From assembly GCA_937896905.1 (NCBI GenBank), contig CALBOE010000002.1:1-64000 (forward strand): DNA of 64,000 nucleotides. Direction: 5' to 3'. The stretch is from an uncultured Clostridia bacterium. Its GTDB lineage: Bacteria > Bacillota > Clostridia > Christensenellales > UBA1242. The notes beneath the pieces were generated by a model. It saw only the letters and a list, made by a program, of their open reading frames with translations. It searched no databases and was not told where the DNA came from. Positions 35,190-43,167 of this stretch are shown here, in pieces. The translations under genes were made by a program, and so were the position numbers. Numbering within the stretch: position 1 is the stretch's first letter; each line of letters begins with the position of its first letter.

Positions 35190-36104
35190 ATGTCTAAATT
35201 CGTTGAAAAATTCATATTGCCAAACGAGTGTCAAGAAGAAGATCTTATAAAACAAAGAATGGAATATAACGGCGGACCTTTTGGATATATAGATAATATT
35301 TATCCATGTAACATCTTTACAAAAAAGCAATTGACGGAATTAGATTTTTCTAACATTACAATACTATACGGTGGTAATGGCTCAGGCAAAAGTACTTTAT
35401 TAAATTTAATTGCCAACAAAACGGGAGTGAAAAGAAGTTCGCTCTACAATGAAAGCGAATTATTTCAAACATTCACAGATTTGTGTGTGGTTAAAATGGC
35501 AGAAGACGACGAGGGCTACATTTATAGAAGTGTGCCACAAGATAGCAGAATCATAACCAGTGATGACATTTTTGATTATATGCTAACAGCAAGAGAAAAT
35601 AATGAAAACATTGCAAATGAAACCGAAGAATTGCGAGAAGAGTATCCCGAAGTTAAGTTTGGACAAACTATAAAATTTAATGGCATTGATAATTATGAAG
35701 AGTTTAGCAAACAAGTTATTGCAAGAAGAAGCTCCTTATCTCGAAGAAAATATCTATATAAGATGGCAGGTAAGGAGGTGGAACTGCATAGCAATGGCGA
35801 AACGGCACTAGATTATTTCGATAAGAAGTTGAAGTCTGGGTGTTTGTATTGTTTAGACGAACCAGAGAATAGTTTATCTCCAAAATTTCAACAACAACTG
35901 GTGGAAATTATACAGCAAAAAGCAAGATATTGCGATTGTCAATTTATTATAGCAACTCATTCTCCGTTTGTTCTTGCTTTAGAGGGAGCAAAAATCTACG
36001 ATTTAGATACAGTTCCAGTGGATATAAAAAAATGGTGGGAATTGGAAAACACAAAAATCTATTTTGAGTTTTTTCAAAAAAATAAAAATTTATTTAAAGG
36101 ATAG
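35190..36104 (+). CDS. Stand-alone ABC-type (AAA_21-like) ATPase
   Basis: A 304-residue soluble ATPase. Walker A GGNGSGKST (about 61-69), Walker B LYCLDEPENSLSP (about 216-228) and the H-loop IATHSPF (about 253) are clear. The pattern is that of the OLD/RecF-like single-gene ATPases, which often serve in phage defence or as partners of unknown effectors. The signature is weak (ELHSNGETALDYF near 200). No nuclease domain (TOPRIM) is fused. I start at ATG 35190 behind AAGAGGTG. TATAAT at 35161-35166 with TGt supplies a promoter. The VanY-like gene follows after 7 bp. Confidence 0.8.
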   Translation: MSKFVEKFILPNECQEEDLIKQRMEYNGGPFGYIDNIYPCNIFTKKQLTELDFSNITILYGGNGSGKSTLLNLIANKTGVKRSSLYNESELFQTFTDLCVVKMAEDDEGYIYRSVPQDSRIITSDDIFDYMLTARENNENIANETEELREEYPEVKFGQTIKFNGIDNYEEFSKQVIARRSSLSRRKYLYKMAGKEVELHSNGETALDYFDKKLKSGCLYCLDEPENSLSPKFQQQLVEIIQQKARYCDCQFIIATHSPFVLALEGAKIYDLDTVPVDIKKWWELENTKIYFEFFQKNKNLFKG

Positions 36105-36111
36105 AAAGATT

Positions 36112-36759
36112 ATGGCAAATGATAAATATTTAATTGTTGTTAATAAAGAAAACAAATTAGACGAAGAAGCATTAAAAGATTATGAATATGTTGACGGAAT
36201 TGTAGATTCCGATGGAAAAACTTACATAGAAGTGGAAACCTTAAAGGCGTTTGAGGCATTAAAAGCTTTAATGAATAAGAAGCACAACATTGGACTATCT
36301 TTAACTTCTGCAGGTAGAACAATTCAAACTCAGCAATCAATATACGATAAGTATGTTAGGCAAAGGGGGAAAGAAGAAACAGAAAAATTTGTTGCAAAAC
36401 CTGGAACAAGCGAGCATCACGTTGGCTTGGCAATTGATGTTGGACTACACAAAATTAATGCAGGAATTGAACAAAAGGCATACAACTCGCAAATGGTAGT
36501 TAAGCTAATTTCTCGCATAAAAAAATACACGCCAGAAGAAAAGAAGGAAATGTATGCAAAACTTCACCAAGAATTGGCAGATTTTGGATTCGTTGTTCGT
36601 TATCAAGATGGCAAACAGCAGTTCACCCATATTCAAACACCCGAACCTTGGCATATTCGCTATGTTGGAATTGAAAACGCAAAGGAAATGGTTGCACGAG
36701 ATATGTGTTTAGAAGAATATGTTGAATATTTAAAATCGCAAGAAAACCTTGCAGGTTAG
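36112..36759 (+). CDS. VanY-type (M15B) D,D-carboxypeptidase-like protein without signal peptide
   Basis: A 215-residue protein. The zinc-peptidase motifs are present: SAGRTIQTQQSIYD, SEHHVGLAIDVG (His and Asp ligands) and EPWHIRYVG (catalytic Glu and last His). VanY enzymes trim D-Ala from peptidoglycan precursors outside the membrane, but here there is neither a signal peptide nor a membrane anchor, whether one starts at 36112 or at the ATG at 36064. Either export is by another route or the substrate is intracellular. It is probably cotranscribed with the ATPase. The SD AAAGGA is ten bases before the ATG. Confidence 0.82.
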   Translation: MANDKYLIVVNKENKLDEEALKDYEYVDGIVDSDGKTYIEVETLKAFEALKALMNKKHNIGLSLTSAGRTIQTQQSIYDKYVRQRGKEETEKFVAKPGTSEHHVGLAIDVGLHKINAGIEQKAYNSQMVVKLISRIKKYTPEEKKEMYAKLHQELADFGFVVRYQDGKQQFTHIQTPEPWHIRYVGIENAKEMVARDMCLEEYVEYLKSQENLAG

Positions 36760-36765
36760 GGAAAG

Positions 36766-36787
36766 AGAGCATAATGCTCTTTTTTTA
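36766..36787 (+). terminator. Terminator after the VanY-like gene
   Basis: AGAGCATAATGCTCT hairpin then seven T. It separates this pair from the operon that follows. Confidence 0.85.
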
Positions 36788-36885
36788 TTTGGATTAGGGT
36801 GTTTGTTTATGTAAAACTTTTTTCTTGTGTACGTTTTTTGGTGCATACCGTGTGCTATTCTAAAAACAACAAAGGAGAAAAAGTT

Positions 36886-38886
36886 ATGTTGTTTTTTAAA
36901 TATACTTACACGCACAATGGCGAAAAAATTGAAGAAAAGCCAAAGTCTTATGTAAATGAACCATACAGCAAGAGTATTAAAATTGAAGGGCGGGAATGTG
37001 AACAATTTTGTGAAGAGCTTGAAGATGTACAATTTTATATTTTAGATAGACAAGAAGAATACATTAAATTTATGTGTATGTTCAATGGCAAATTGAATGT
37101 GTTGCACACATTAGATAAAGTTGCTAATGAACTTATTCTTAAACTTGATATAGATATGCTTATTGCGGAAAGAACAGAAATTTCTTCAGTTCAATTTTTG
37201 CATGAATTACGAGTAGCAGAAGAAAATAGATACATTTCAGATGCCAAACAAATTAGGGATAGATTGCATTTGCATTTCACTGGTGGTTTTTGGTTTAGGG
37301 AACGCAGGTTCTTTGATAAAACATTCACAAAAGATGAGTTGTTGAAACGTTGTGATGAATTAATTGTTGAAGATGAATTAAAAAGAGAAATTGAAAGAAT
37401 TTATCAAAATTCTATTGATGGCACATTTGGAGTCCCTGTGCATTATTTCGTAAATGTTTCAAACAATGAAGAGAGGCGCAAAGTAGTTAATATTCTTTTA
37501 AGTGGTTTAAAAACCAACAATAGGTCAATAAGGAATTTTTATTCAGTGGTTGACTTAAGTGTGAAAGACAATTTTTACAGAGTTGGGCACGAAGAAGTAA
37601 ACAACGCTTATAATGTCAATACAGGTGGCGTAATGGTTATTGAAGGCAATTTCAGACTAGCTGATGATGAGTTGTTTTCAGATGAACGTATGGTAACAGA
37701 AATGTTTGCTGAAGAGGCGTATAAGCACGCAGGCGAAGTAACAACTATTATTTGTTGCAAACATAAGAGTCAAGAAAAAGTTTTTAAAGAATACTTGAAT
37801 GATTTGTTGTTTATTGAGATAAATGATTCAACAATATCAAATGCTAGGGCACGTGAATTTTTAAAACAGTATGCTTTAAAAGCGGATATCAAACGAATTG
37901 ACGGATTGGCGGAAATGGTTGATGAAAATATTGGATACAAGGCAAATGACCTAATTAAAATGTTTAATATTTGGCATAAAGGATATGTTAAAAATATTCA
38001 ATATCCACAATACTCAAATTTAGCAGAACAAGAACAATTGCAAGAAGAAAACAAAAAGGAATTAGCATTAAACTCTTTAAATGAATTGGTTGGTTTGCAA
38101 GGCATTAAAGAAACATTGGACAATTACATTAACTATGCAAAATTACAAAAAGCTTGCAATGAAAATGGGGCGTTTGCAAAAAACACGTGTAAACATATGT
38201 GTTTTGTAGGGAACCCAGGCACAGCAAAAACGACGGTGGCAAGATATGTTGCGCAAGTAATGAAAGAAAAAGGGCTTTTAAAACATGGTAATTTAATCGA
38301 GGTTGGAAGAGGCGATATTGTTAGCAGATATGTTGGTGGCACCGCTCCTAATGTGCAAGAGTTATTTAAGAAGGCGATGGGCAGCGTTCTCTTTATTGAT
38401 GAAGCATATTCTCTATATGATGGGAAAGACGGAATGTATGGAGATGAAGCGATTAATGCTATTGTGCAAGAAATGGAAAATAAAAGAGAAGATGTGGTTG
38501 TTATCTTTGCTGGATACAAAAACGAGATGGAAAGATTTTTGGATAAAAACTCTGGTTTAAAAAGTAGAATTGCAAACATAATTGAGTTTCCAGATTACAC
38601 AGAAGACGAATTAATGCAAATTGCTAATCTGCAAGCAAAAAATATGGATGTTGACATATCTCAATGTGTTAATAAAATTAAAGAAATTATTGCCATTGCT
38701 AAGAGCAAAGAGAAGAATTTTGGAAATGGTAGATTTGTTAGAAACATATTGGAAAAAGCAAGAATGAAGCAAGCAACAAGGCTTGTAAATGAAGATAAAA
38801 TGTATGGAGAAAATATAAAAATTCTTAAACCTGAAGACTTTGAATTGCCAGAGTATAAAGAAAAATTTAACATGGGTTTTTGTTAG
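36886..38886 (+). CDS. CbbX/SpoVK-like AAA+ ATPase with an inactive-looking first AAA unit
   Basis: A 666-residue protein. The C-terminal AAA+ module has Walker A GNPGTAKTT (about 442-450), Walker B VLFIDEAYSLYDG (about 500-512), sensor 1 in VVVIFAGYKN and arginine-finger-region GLKSRIAN, as in CbbX, SpoVK and EccA. Residues about 190-400 resemble a first AAA-like unit without Walker A (a GGVMVIEGN strand takes the place of Walker B). Residues 1-190 are unrecognised. Such motors usually remodel a partner complex by threading a peptide. I start at the ATG at 36886 behind AAAGGAG; a longer reading to 36799 has no SD. It is the first gene of a five-ORF operon (8-bp gap to the next). Confidence 0.82.
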   Translation: MLFFKYTYTHNGEKIEEKPKSYVNEPYSKSIKIEGRECEQFCEELEDVQFYILDRQEEYIKFMCMFNGKLNVLHTLDKVANELILKLDIDMLIAERTEISSVQFLHELRVAEENRYISDAKQIRDRLHLHFTGGFWFRERRFFDKTFTKDELLKRCDELIVEDELKREIERIYQNSIDGTFGVPVHYFVNVSNNEERRKVVNILLSGLKTNNRSIRNFYSVVDLSVKDNFYRVGHEEVNNAYNVNTGGVMVIEGNFRLADDELFSDERMVTEMFAEEAYKHAGEVTTIICCKHKSQEKVFKEYLNDLLFIEINDSTISNARAREFLKQYALKADIKRIDGLAEMVDENIGYKANDLIKMFNIWHKGYVKNIQYPQYSNLAEQEQLQEENKKELALNSLNELVGLQGIKETLDNYINYAKLQKACNENGAFAKNTCKHMCFVGNPGTAKTTVARYVAQVMKEKGLLKHGNLIEVGRGDIVSRYVGGTAPNVQELFKKAMGSVLFIDEAYSLYDGKDGMYGDEAINAIVQEMENKREDVVVIFAGYKNEMERFLDKNSGLKSRIANIIEFPDYTEDELMQIANLQAKNMDVDISQCVNKIKEIIAIAKSKEKNFGNGRFVRNILEKARMKQATRLVNEDKMYGENIKILKPEDFELPEYKEKFNMGFC

Positions 38887-38894
38887 GAGGCGAT

Positions 38895-39260
38895 ATGAAT
38901 AAAACAGAAAAACTGGAAACTTTTGATAAACTCAATAAAACGGAAAAGAAAAATTTAACACTATCGTGGTTAATTGATTTAATTAAAACTCAGCAGTTAA
39001 AAATTGAAGATGTTGTTGATATTTTAAATTGCGTTGAACCAACCTTTTCAAAGTTATATAAGCTTGAATATTTCCTTACAAGTGGTAAAATTTCAATTTC
39101 ATCACTATCTCGTTTGTTAGGTTTTGGCTATGCTAAAAGTTCAAGCATCATCAACAAATTATCAAAGAGAAACATAATCGTTAGGTATGAAAAAGATTAC
39201 AAGATTATTGATAAAATAAATTTTAAAAGAGTTATGCAAGAGATTTGCGGAGGCTACTAA
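38895..39260 (+). CDS. FtsK-gamma-like winged-helix protein
   Basis: A 121-residue protein. Residues about 62-100 (LTSGKISISSLSRLLGFGYA then SSIINKLSKRNII) resemble the gamma winged helix of FtsK, which reads the KOPS DNA signal. The N-terminal half is charged and helical and unrecognised. It could be a DNA-binding adaptor for the AAA+ motor upstream. Start at ATG 38895 behind TTAGGAGGCG, which overlaps the stop of the AAA+ gene. Confidence 0.68.
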   Translation: MNKTEKLETFDKLNKTEKKNLTLSWLIDLIKTQQLKIEDVVDILNCVEPTFSKLYKLEYFLTSGKISISSLSRLLGFGYAKSSSIINKLSKRNIIVRYEKDYKIIDKINFKRVMQEICGGY

Positions 39261-39272
39261 GGAGAATTGAAA

Positions 39273-39380
39273 ATGAATAAAATTTTAGTTGAGATTTTCG
39301 AATTATTGTGGTATGATAAACATAGGAGAAAAAATGGTTTTACAAAGCAACAAGAAGATGTCGTTACTGTGTATTGTTAA
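39273..39380 (+). CDS. Short ORF (35 residues) overlapping the WYL gene
   Basis: MNKILVEIFELLWYDKHRRK is its first part; it ends VVTVYC. It has a good SD (AAGGAGAATTGAAA) 12 bp after the winged-helix gene and overlaps the first 47 bases of the WYL gene in another frame. It may be a small protein or serve to couple translation of the WYL gene. No family known. Confidence 0.4.
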   Translation: MNKILVEIFELLWYDKHRRKNGFTKQQEDVVTVYC

Positions 39381-40323
39381 TGTTTTAAAAGAGTATAGTG
39401 ACGAAAATCACCCATTAACACAAGGGCAAATTATTTCTAAAATCTCAAATCATTATGGATTAGAGCTGGAAAGAAAGTCAATAAGTTCAAACATTGATAG
39501 TTTAATTGATTTTGGATTTGATATTGTTAAAACAGAAAAGGGTTGCTATTTGGGGCAAAGAGAATTTGAACCAAGCGAGGTTTCGTTTCTTATAGATGCG
39601 GTTTTTTCAAGCAGGTCTATTGATAGCAAACGCTCAAGAGAACTTGCCGAGAAGATATCAAAGTTTTTAAGTGTAAATGAACGAAAGAAGTATAAATACA
39701 TTTGCAAGGCAGATGAAATTATAAGAACGGATAATAAACAATTGTTTTACACAATTGATGTGTTAAATGAAGCCATTGGGAAAGGCAAAAAAGTTCAGTT
39801 TAATTATAATAGATTTTATTTTGACAAGGACACACGAGAAAAGAAAAATCAAAAACCTTATGTAATTAATCCTTATTTCTTAATAAACAATCAAGGCAAG
39901 TATTATCTGGTTTGTAATTATGACTATTATGATGAAGTTGCAAACTATAAGGTTGAACTTATTTCCAATATAAAAATATTAGATGAAGATGTTAAACCAA
40001 TAACAAAACTAAAAGGTTGTGAAAGTGGTGTAGACATGGCAAAATATGCCAACGAAAATATTTATATGTTCCACAATAAAACTATTGATGCAACACTTAA
40101 AATAGATAATGAGTATTCAGCCGAATACATAATGGAGTGGTTTGGTAAGAAGGCAAAGTTTTATCAAAAAAATAATCATGTGTATGCAGATGTAACAGCT
40201 AACGAACAAGCCCTCATATATTGGTGCTTGCAATATGGCGATACAATTGAGCTTGTTGAACCAATTGATACTCGTGAAGAAATAAAAAAGAAAATCAAAA
40301 ATTTAAATAAAAGGTACAAATAA
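39334..40323 (+). CDS. WYL-domain transcriptional regulator
   Basis: A 329-residue regulator. Residues 1-80 are a helix-turn-helix domain (LTQGQIISKISNHYG, SISSNIDSLIDFGFDI). The WYL-type beta domain runs near 150-240 (KVQFNYNRFYFDK, PYVINPYFLINNQGKYYLVC), and a WCX-like C-terminal part ends EIKKKIKNLNK. WYL regulators such as BrxR and CapW often control phage-defence operons and may sense nucleic-acid ligands. It lies inside the operon it probably regulates. Start at ATG 39334 behind ATAGGAG. Confidence 0.87.
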   Translation: MVLQSNKKMSLLCIVNVLKEYSDENHPLTQGQIISKISNHYGLELERKSISSNIDSLIDFGFDIVKTEKGCYLGQREFEPSEVSFLIDAVFSSRSIDSKRSRELAEKISKFLSVNERKKYKYICKADEIIRTDNKQLFYTIDVLNEAIGKGKKVQFNYNRFYFDKDTREKKNQKPYVINPYFLINNQGKYYLVCNYDYYDEVANYKVELISNIKILDEDVKPITKLKGCESGVDMAKYANENIYMFHNKTIDATLKIDNEYSAEYIMEWFGKKAKFYQKNNHVYADVTANEQALIYWCLQYGDTIELVEPIDTREEIKKKIKNLNKRYK

Positions 40324-40333
40324 AGGATAAAAT

Positions 40334-42184
40334 ATGTCAAATAAAAAAAGAAAACTAAAACATGCGCTAAAAACAACAGTGGCGCCACAAATAGATCAAA
40401 CTAGTCAGGGTTTTCAAAAACCACAAACACTGTTTGAAATGTTTTCACACGTTGACAAAAAAGAATATGTTCTTCCTTCAATTCAAAGAAAATTTGTGTG
40501 GGAAGAAAAAGATATTACCAAATTATTCGATTCGCTCATGTTGGGATATCCGATAGGATCATTTTTGATATCTCATTGTATAACTAATAATTGTTTAACA
40601 ACAAAGTTTTATAAATGCTTGCAATCAAGAGATTATAACAATGCTGTAGACAATAATGAAAGCATGAGTTATGCTCAATGTAAAGAAAGTTTTTTGTTGC
40701 TTGATGGTCAACAACGTTTAACATCAATTTATATAGGTTTGAACGGAAGCATTATTAAAAATAAGACAAAAGAAAAAAGAGTGTTATGTTTAAATTATGG
40801 CAAAAAGCCAAATTTGAACACAACTTCTTTTAACAAGGTGTCATATGAATTTGAGTTTATGTCAGAAAACAAAGCTGAAGAAAAGAATATGTTTATTGTC
40901 GCAAATATTTTAGCATATGAAAACAAACTTAATCAACTTTTAGCAGACAGGTGTAAAAATGACATTGAAAAAGAGAACTTAACAAGGCTATATAAGGTTG
41001 TTTTTGAAGACAAAAATTTATTAGTGTATAAACTTGATGATAAATGTTCACTTTATGATATTTTATCTGTTTTTGACAGGTTGAACAGTTCAGGGACACC
41101 TTTGTCAAATTCAAATTTAATTTTTTCCGTGTTGGTTTCTTATTGGCCAGATGCGCGTAACAAAATTGACGGATTATTGGAAAGAATCAATTCGTTTGAT
41201 TTTCAGTTTACAGAAGAATATATTATTAAGTTTGCATTAATTGCAAAGGGCTTAGACCCTGCATTAAAGTTGGAAAAATTCTCTGAGAAGGATGCAAAAG
41301 AGATTCAAACTCAGTGGAATTTAATCCAGCACAGCATTTATTTAACAATGCAGCTTTTGTCTGAAGCTTATTATATGAACTCCAATTATATTTTAGCCGA
41401 AAATGCCGTTTTGCCAATCAACTATTTAATTTATCTCAGATTGTGTGAAAAGTGTAAAAATGTAAAAACAAAAGAAGTGACAGAAATTAAATATACAGAC
41501 TTAATTAGCAAAAAAATTCAAAACAACATTGATGAAATTTATGAAATAAGAAAAGTGTTTGTTTTGTTTCAAATGAAAAAATTGTTCCAAAGCGGTTCAG
41601 ATAAGGTTGCAAAAAGTTTGTGTGATTTTATTAAGAAAAAAGAAGAAAACAAGTGGGACAAAAACAAGTTTTTAACACATGAAGCTTTTAAAGAGTGGGG
41701 ATTCAATGATAGAAATATTATAGTTGATACTGATTTTATCGATTCATTATTCTTGTTAACTAAAGGTGGAAGCAGAACATTCTTAGTGTTGTCTTTATTA
41801 TATCCAAAAATATCTATCAAAGCATCAGAAAAACATCAAGATCATTTACATCCTGAAAAATTGTTTAAAGGTCGTCAATTAAGAAAAACATTCCCAAAAG
41901 CAACAGCAAAAGATCTTGAATTTTATAAACAAGAATATAATTGCTTGGCAAATTTACACTTCTTAGATGGAGCAGTCAACTCCGGTGAAAAGAATGATAA
42001 ATTTTTGCAAGATTGGTTACATGAAAGCATTGCCAATGTGACAAATGTTGTTTGCCTTCCTTTTGAAGAAGAAATATTAATCAAACAAAATTATGACAAA
42101 CACAATGTTTTAAACTTCCAAGAATTCATCAAAGAAAGAAAACGATTAATGACAGAAGAATTCAAGAAAATCTTTAATGTTTAA
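40334..42184 (+). CDS. GmrSD-type (DUF262 + DUF1524) restriction-like nuclease
   Basis: A 616-residue single-chain protein. The N-terminal DUF262 (GmrS-like, ParB/Srx fold) shows LPSIQRKFVWEEKDI (about 47-61) and LLLDGQQRLTSIYIGL (about 119-134); DGQQR is the NTPase hallmark. Near the C-terminus HQDHLHPEKLF (about 500) and NCLANLHFLDGAVNSGEKND (about 537-556) match the DUF1524 HNH nuclease. GmrSD enzymes cut modified (glucosylated hydroxymethylcytosine) phage DNA, and DUF262 proteins also occur in other anti-phage systems. SD AAAGGA; 10 bp after the WYL gene. Last gene of the operon. Confidence 0.85.
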   Translation: MSNKKRKLKHALKTTVAPQIDQTSQGFQKPQTLFEMFSHVDKKEYVLPSIQRKFVWEEKDITKLFDSLMLGYPIGSFLISHCITNNCLTTKFYKCLQSRDYNNAVDNNESMSYAQCKESFLLLDGQQRLTSIYIGLNGSIIKNKTKEKRVLCLNYGKKPNLNTTSFNKVSYEFEFMSENKAEEKNMFIVANILAYENKLNQLLADRCKNDIEKENLTRLYKVVFEDKNLLVYKLDDKCSLYDILSVFDRLNSSGTPLSNSNLIFSVLVSYWPDARNKIDGLLERINSFDFQFTEEYIIKFALIAKGLDPALKLEKFSEKDAKEIQTQWNLIQHSIYLTMQLLSEAYYMNSNYILAENAVLPINYLIYLRLCEKCKNVKTKEVTEIKYTDLISKKIQNNIDEIYEIRKVFVLFQMKKLFQSGSDKVAKSLCDFIKKKEENKWDKNKFLTHEAFKEWGFNDRNIIVDTDFIDSLFLLTKGGSRTFLVLSLLYPKISIKASEKHQDHLHPEKLFKGRQLRKTFPKATAKDLEFYKQEYNCLANLHFLDGAVNSGEKNDKFLQDWLHESIANVTNVVCLPFEEEILIKQNYDKHNVLNFQEFIKERKRLMTEEFKKIFNV

Positions 42185-42218
42185 ATGCATTAAAAAAGAA
42201 TATTAAAAAACATACAAC

Positions 42219-42253
42219 AAAAAAGAAAACACTGTAATTGTGTTTTCTTTTTT
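42219..42253. terminator. Bidirectional terminator closing the AAA+/WYL/GmrSD operon
   Basis: Perfect fourteen-base-pair stem AAAAAAGAAAACAC/GTGTTTTCTTTTTT with T runs on both strands; it also serves the minus-strand gene that ends at 42256. Confidence 0.92.
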
Positions 42254-42255
42254 CA

Positions 42256-42468
42256 TTAATCCACCCTTTTATACAATTTGTCACCAATGATAACATAAAG
42301 TGGATTTTTGTTTGGTACTTCGGCGTCCGTAAGTAGCTCTGTAAAATATTTGATATATGCTTTTCCGCCAGCATAATACAGTTCTTGATATACTATATCA
42401 AAGTCAAAGTCGTTAATTTCCTTGTTGTATTTATTAATGATTTCCTTCATTTTGGTAGGTGTTTCCAT
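42256..42468 (-). CDS. Unrecognised 70-residue protein
   Basis: METPTKMKEIINKYNKEIND begins the protein; acidic and helical, then a beta-rich end (PLYVIIGDKLYKRVD). There is no membrane segment or cysteine. The ATG at 42468 stands behind AAAAGGAGATATAATT, a strong SD, so the gene is credible; a longer reading to 42516 has none. Unknown function; it lies at the edge of the accessory region. Confidence 0.62.
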   Translation of the reverse strand: METPTKMKEIINKYNKEINDFDFDIVYQELYYAGGKAYIKYFTELLTDAEVPNKNPLYVIIGDKLYKRVD

Positions 42469-42510
42469 AATTATATCTCCTTTTGATACAATAAGAATAA
42501 CACAATTAAT

Positions 42511-42526
42511 GTACATTTTTTTGTAC
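42511..42526. promoter_or_regulatory. Inverted repeat upstream of the 70-residue gene
   Basis: GTACA-N6-TGTAC, perfect arms, 43 bp before the start of the 70-residue gene and touching the end of the 36-residue ORF. It could be an operator or a short RNA hairpin. Confidence 0.4.
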
Positions 42527-42637
42527 TTATTTTGTCACTTCAACTAATTTTTGCCAAATTTTAACCATGGCAAAAGTGTCCAGTTCCCAATATTTAAGCA
42601 AATTTTTTCTGGCTGTGATTTGCTCTTCTTTTTTCAT
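42527..42637 (-). CDS. Short ORF (36 residues), possibly leaderless
   Basis: MKKEEQITARKNLLKYWELD starts it, ending WQKLVEVTK. There is no SD, but an extended -10 (TGc TATAAT, + strand 42652-42647) lies nine bases before the ATG, the arrangement seen for lepA and pcrA in this window. The amphipathic Lys/Glu/Trp composition is protein-like. It fills the gap between the tRNA-Gly terminator and the 70-residue gene. No family known. Confidence 0.38.
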   Translation of the reverse strand: MKKEEQITARKNLLKYWELDTFAMVKIWQKLVEVTK

Positions 42638-42684
42638 ATTCAAAGTATTATAGCAGGTAAATATTCAAAAGGAAAGAGAAAAAA

Positions 42685-42709
42685 TAAAAAAAGACTACAA
42701 AATGTAGTC
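42685..42709 (-). terminator. Terminator of the tRNA cluster
   Basis: Minus-strand stem GACTACA/TGTAGTC with a three-base loop and seven T, directly after tRNA-Gly. Confidence 0.9.
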
Positions 42710-42712
42710 ATC

Positions 42713-42787
42713 TGGAGCGGAAGACGAGATTCGAACTCGCGACATTTGCCTTGGCAAGGCAACGCTCTACCACTGAGCCACTCCCGC
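42713..42787 (-). tRNA. tRNA-Gly (GCC)
   Basis: Full cloverleaf with acceptor GCGGGAG/CTTCCGC, anticodon loop TTGCCAA (GCC), T loop TTCGAAT and encoded CCA. Last gene of the four-tRNA transcript. Confidence 0.96.
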
Positions 42788-42855
42788 ACGTCGCAACTCT
42801 CGCTTTTTAATCGTTTGCTAATAAATTACGCAAACTTCATTTATGCTCAGTTGCT
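42786..42855 (-). repeat. 70-bp tRNA-spacer repeat, copy next to tRNA-Gly
   Basis: Matches 43166-43235 with two mismatches in 70 bases. Read on the minus strand it stands directly 5' of tRNA-Gly, so mature tRNA begins at the edge of the repeat. Confidence 0.92.
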
Positions 42856-42923
42856 CCTTTTTCCCACTCGAAGCCAGTTCTAGTGGGAGCCCTGATTACT
42901 TTTCAAAGAAAAGGCAATCGAGT

Positions 42924-42999
42924 TGGTGGGAGATACAGGACTCGAACCTGTGACCCTCTGCTTGTAAGGCAGGTACTCTACCAACTGAGCTAATCTCCC
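42924..42999 (-). tRNA. tRNA-Val (TAC)
   Basis: Acceptor GGGAGAT paired with ATCTCCC, anticodon loop CTTACAA (TAC), TTCGAGT T loop, encoded CCA. The first anticodon-stem pair is a C-A mismatch. The 68 bp between it and tRNA-Gly contain a CCCACT/AGTGGG hairpin (42863-42887). Confidence 0.95.
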
Positions 43000-43079
43000 A
43001 TAAACGATTGCAATGCTATTATACCATTTATAAAATGTTATGTCAACTAATTTTTACAAGTTTTTCATAAAATTTTATA

Positions 43080-43167
43080 TGGTGCCGGTGGTCGGGGTCG
43101 AACCGACACGGACGGTTAAGTCCGCAGGATTTTAAGTCCTGTGCGTCTGCCATTTCGCCACACCGGC
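43080..43167 (-). tRNA. tRNA-Leu (TAA)
   Basis: Class II tRNA of 88 nt with a long variable arm, acceptor GCCGGTG/CACCGGC, anticodon loop CTTAAAA (TAA) and encoded CCA. Confidence 0.96.

Noticed and set aside
34685..42712. Integrated mobile element using tRNA-Gly as attachment site
   Set aside because: No integrase or transposase gene is present, and the tRNA-Gly 3' end is not repeated at the other border of the accessory region.
42551..42883. Plus-strand ORF across tRNA-Gly
   Set aside because: It is antisense to a tRNA and its spacer repeat.
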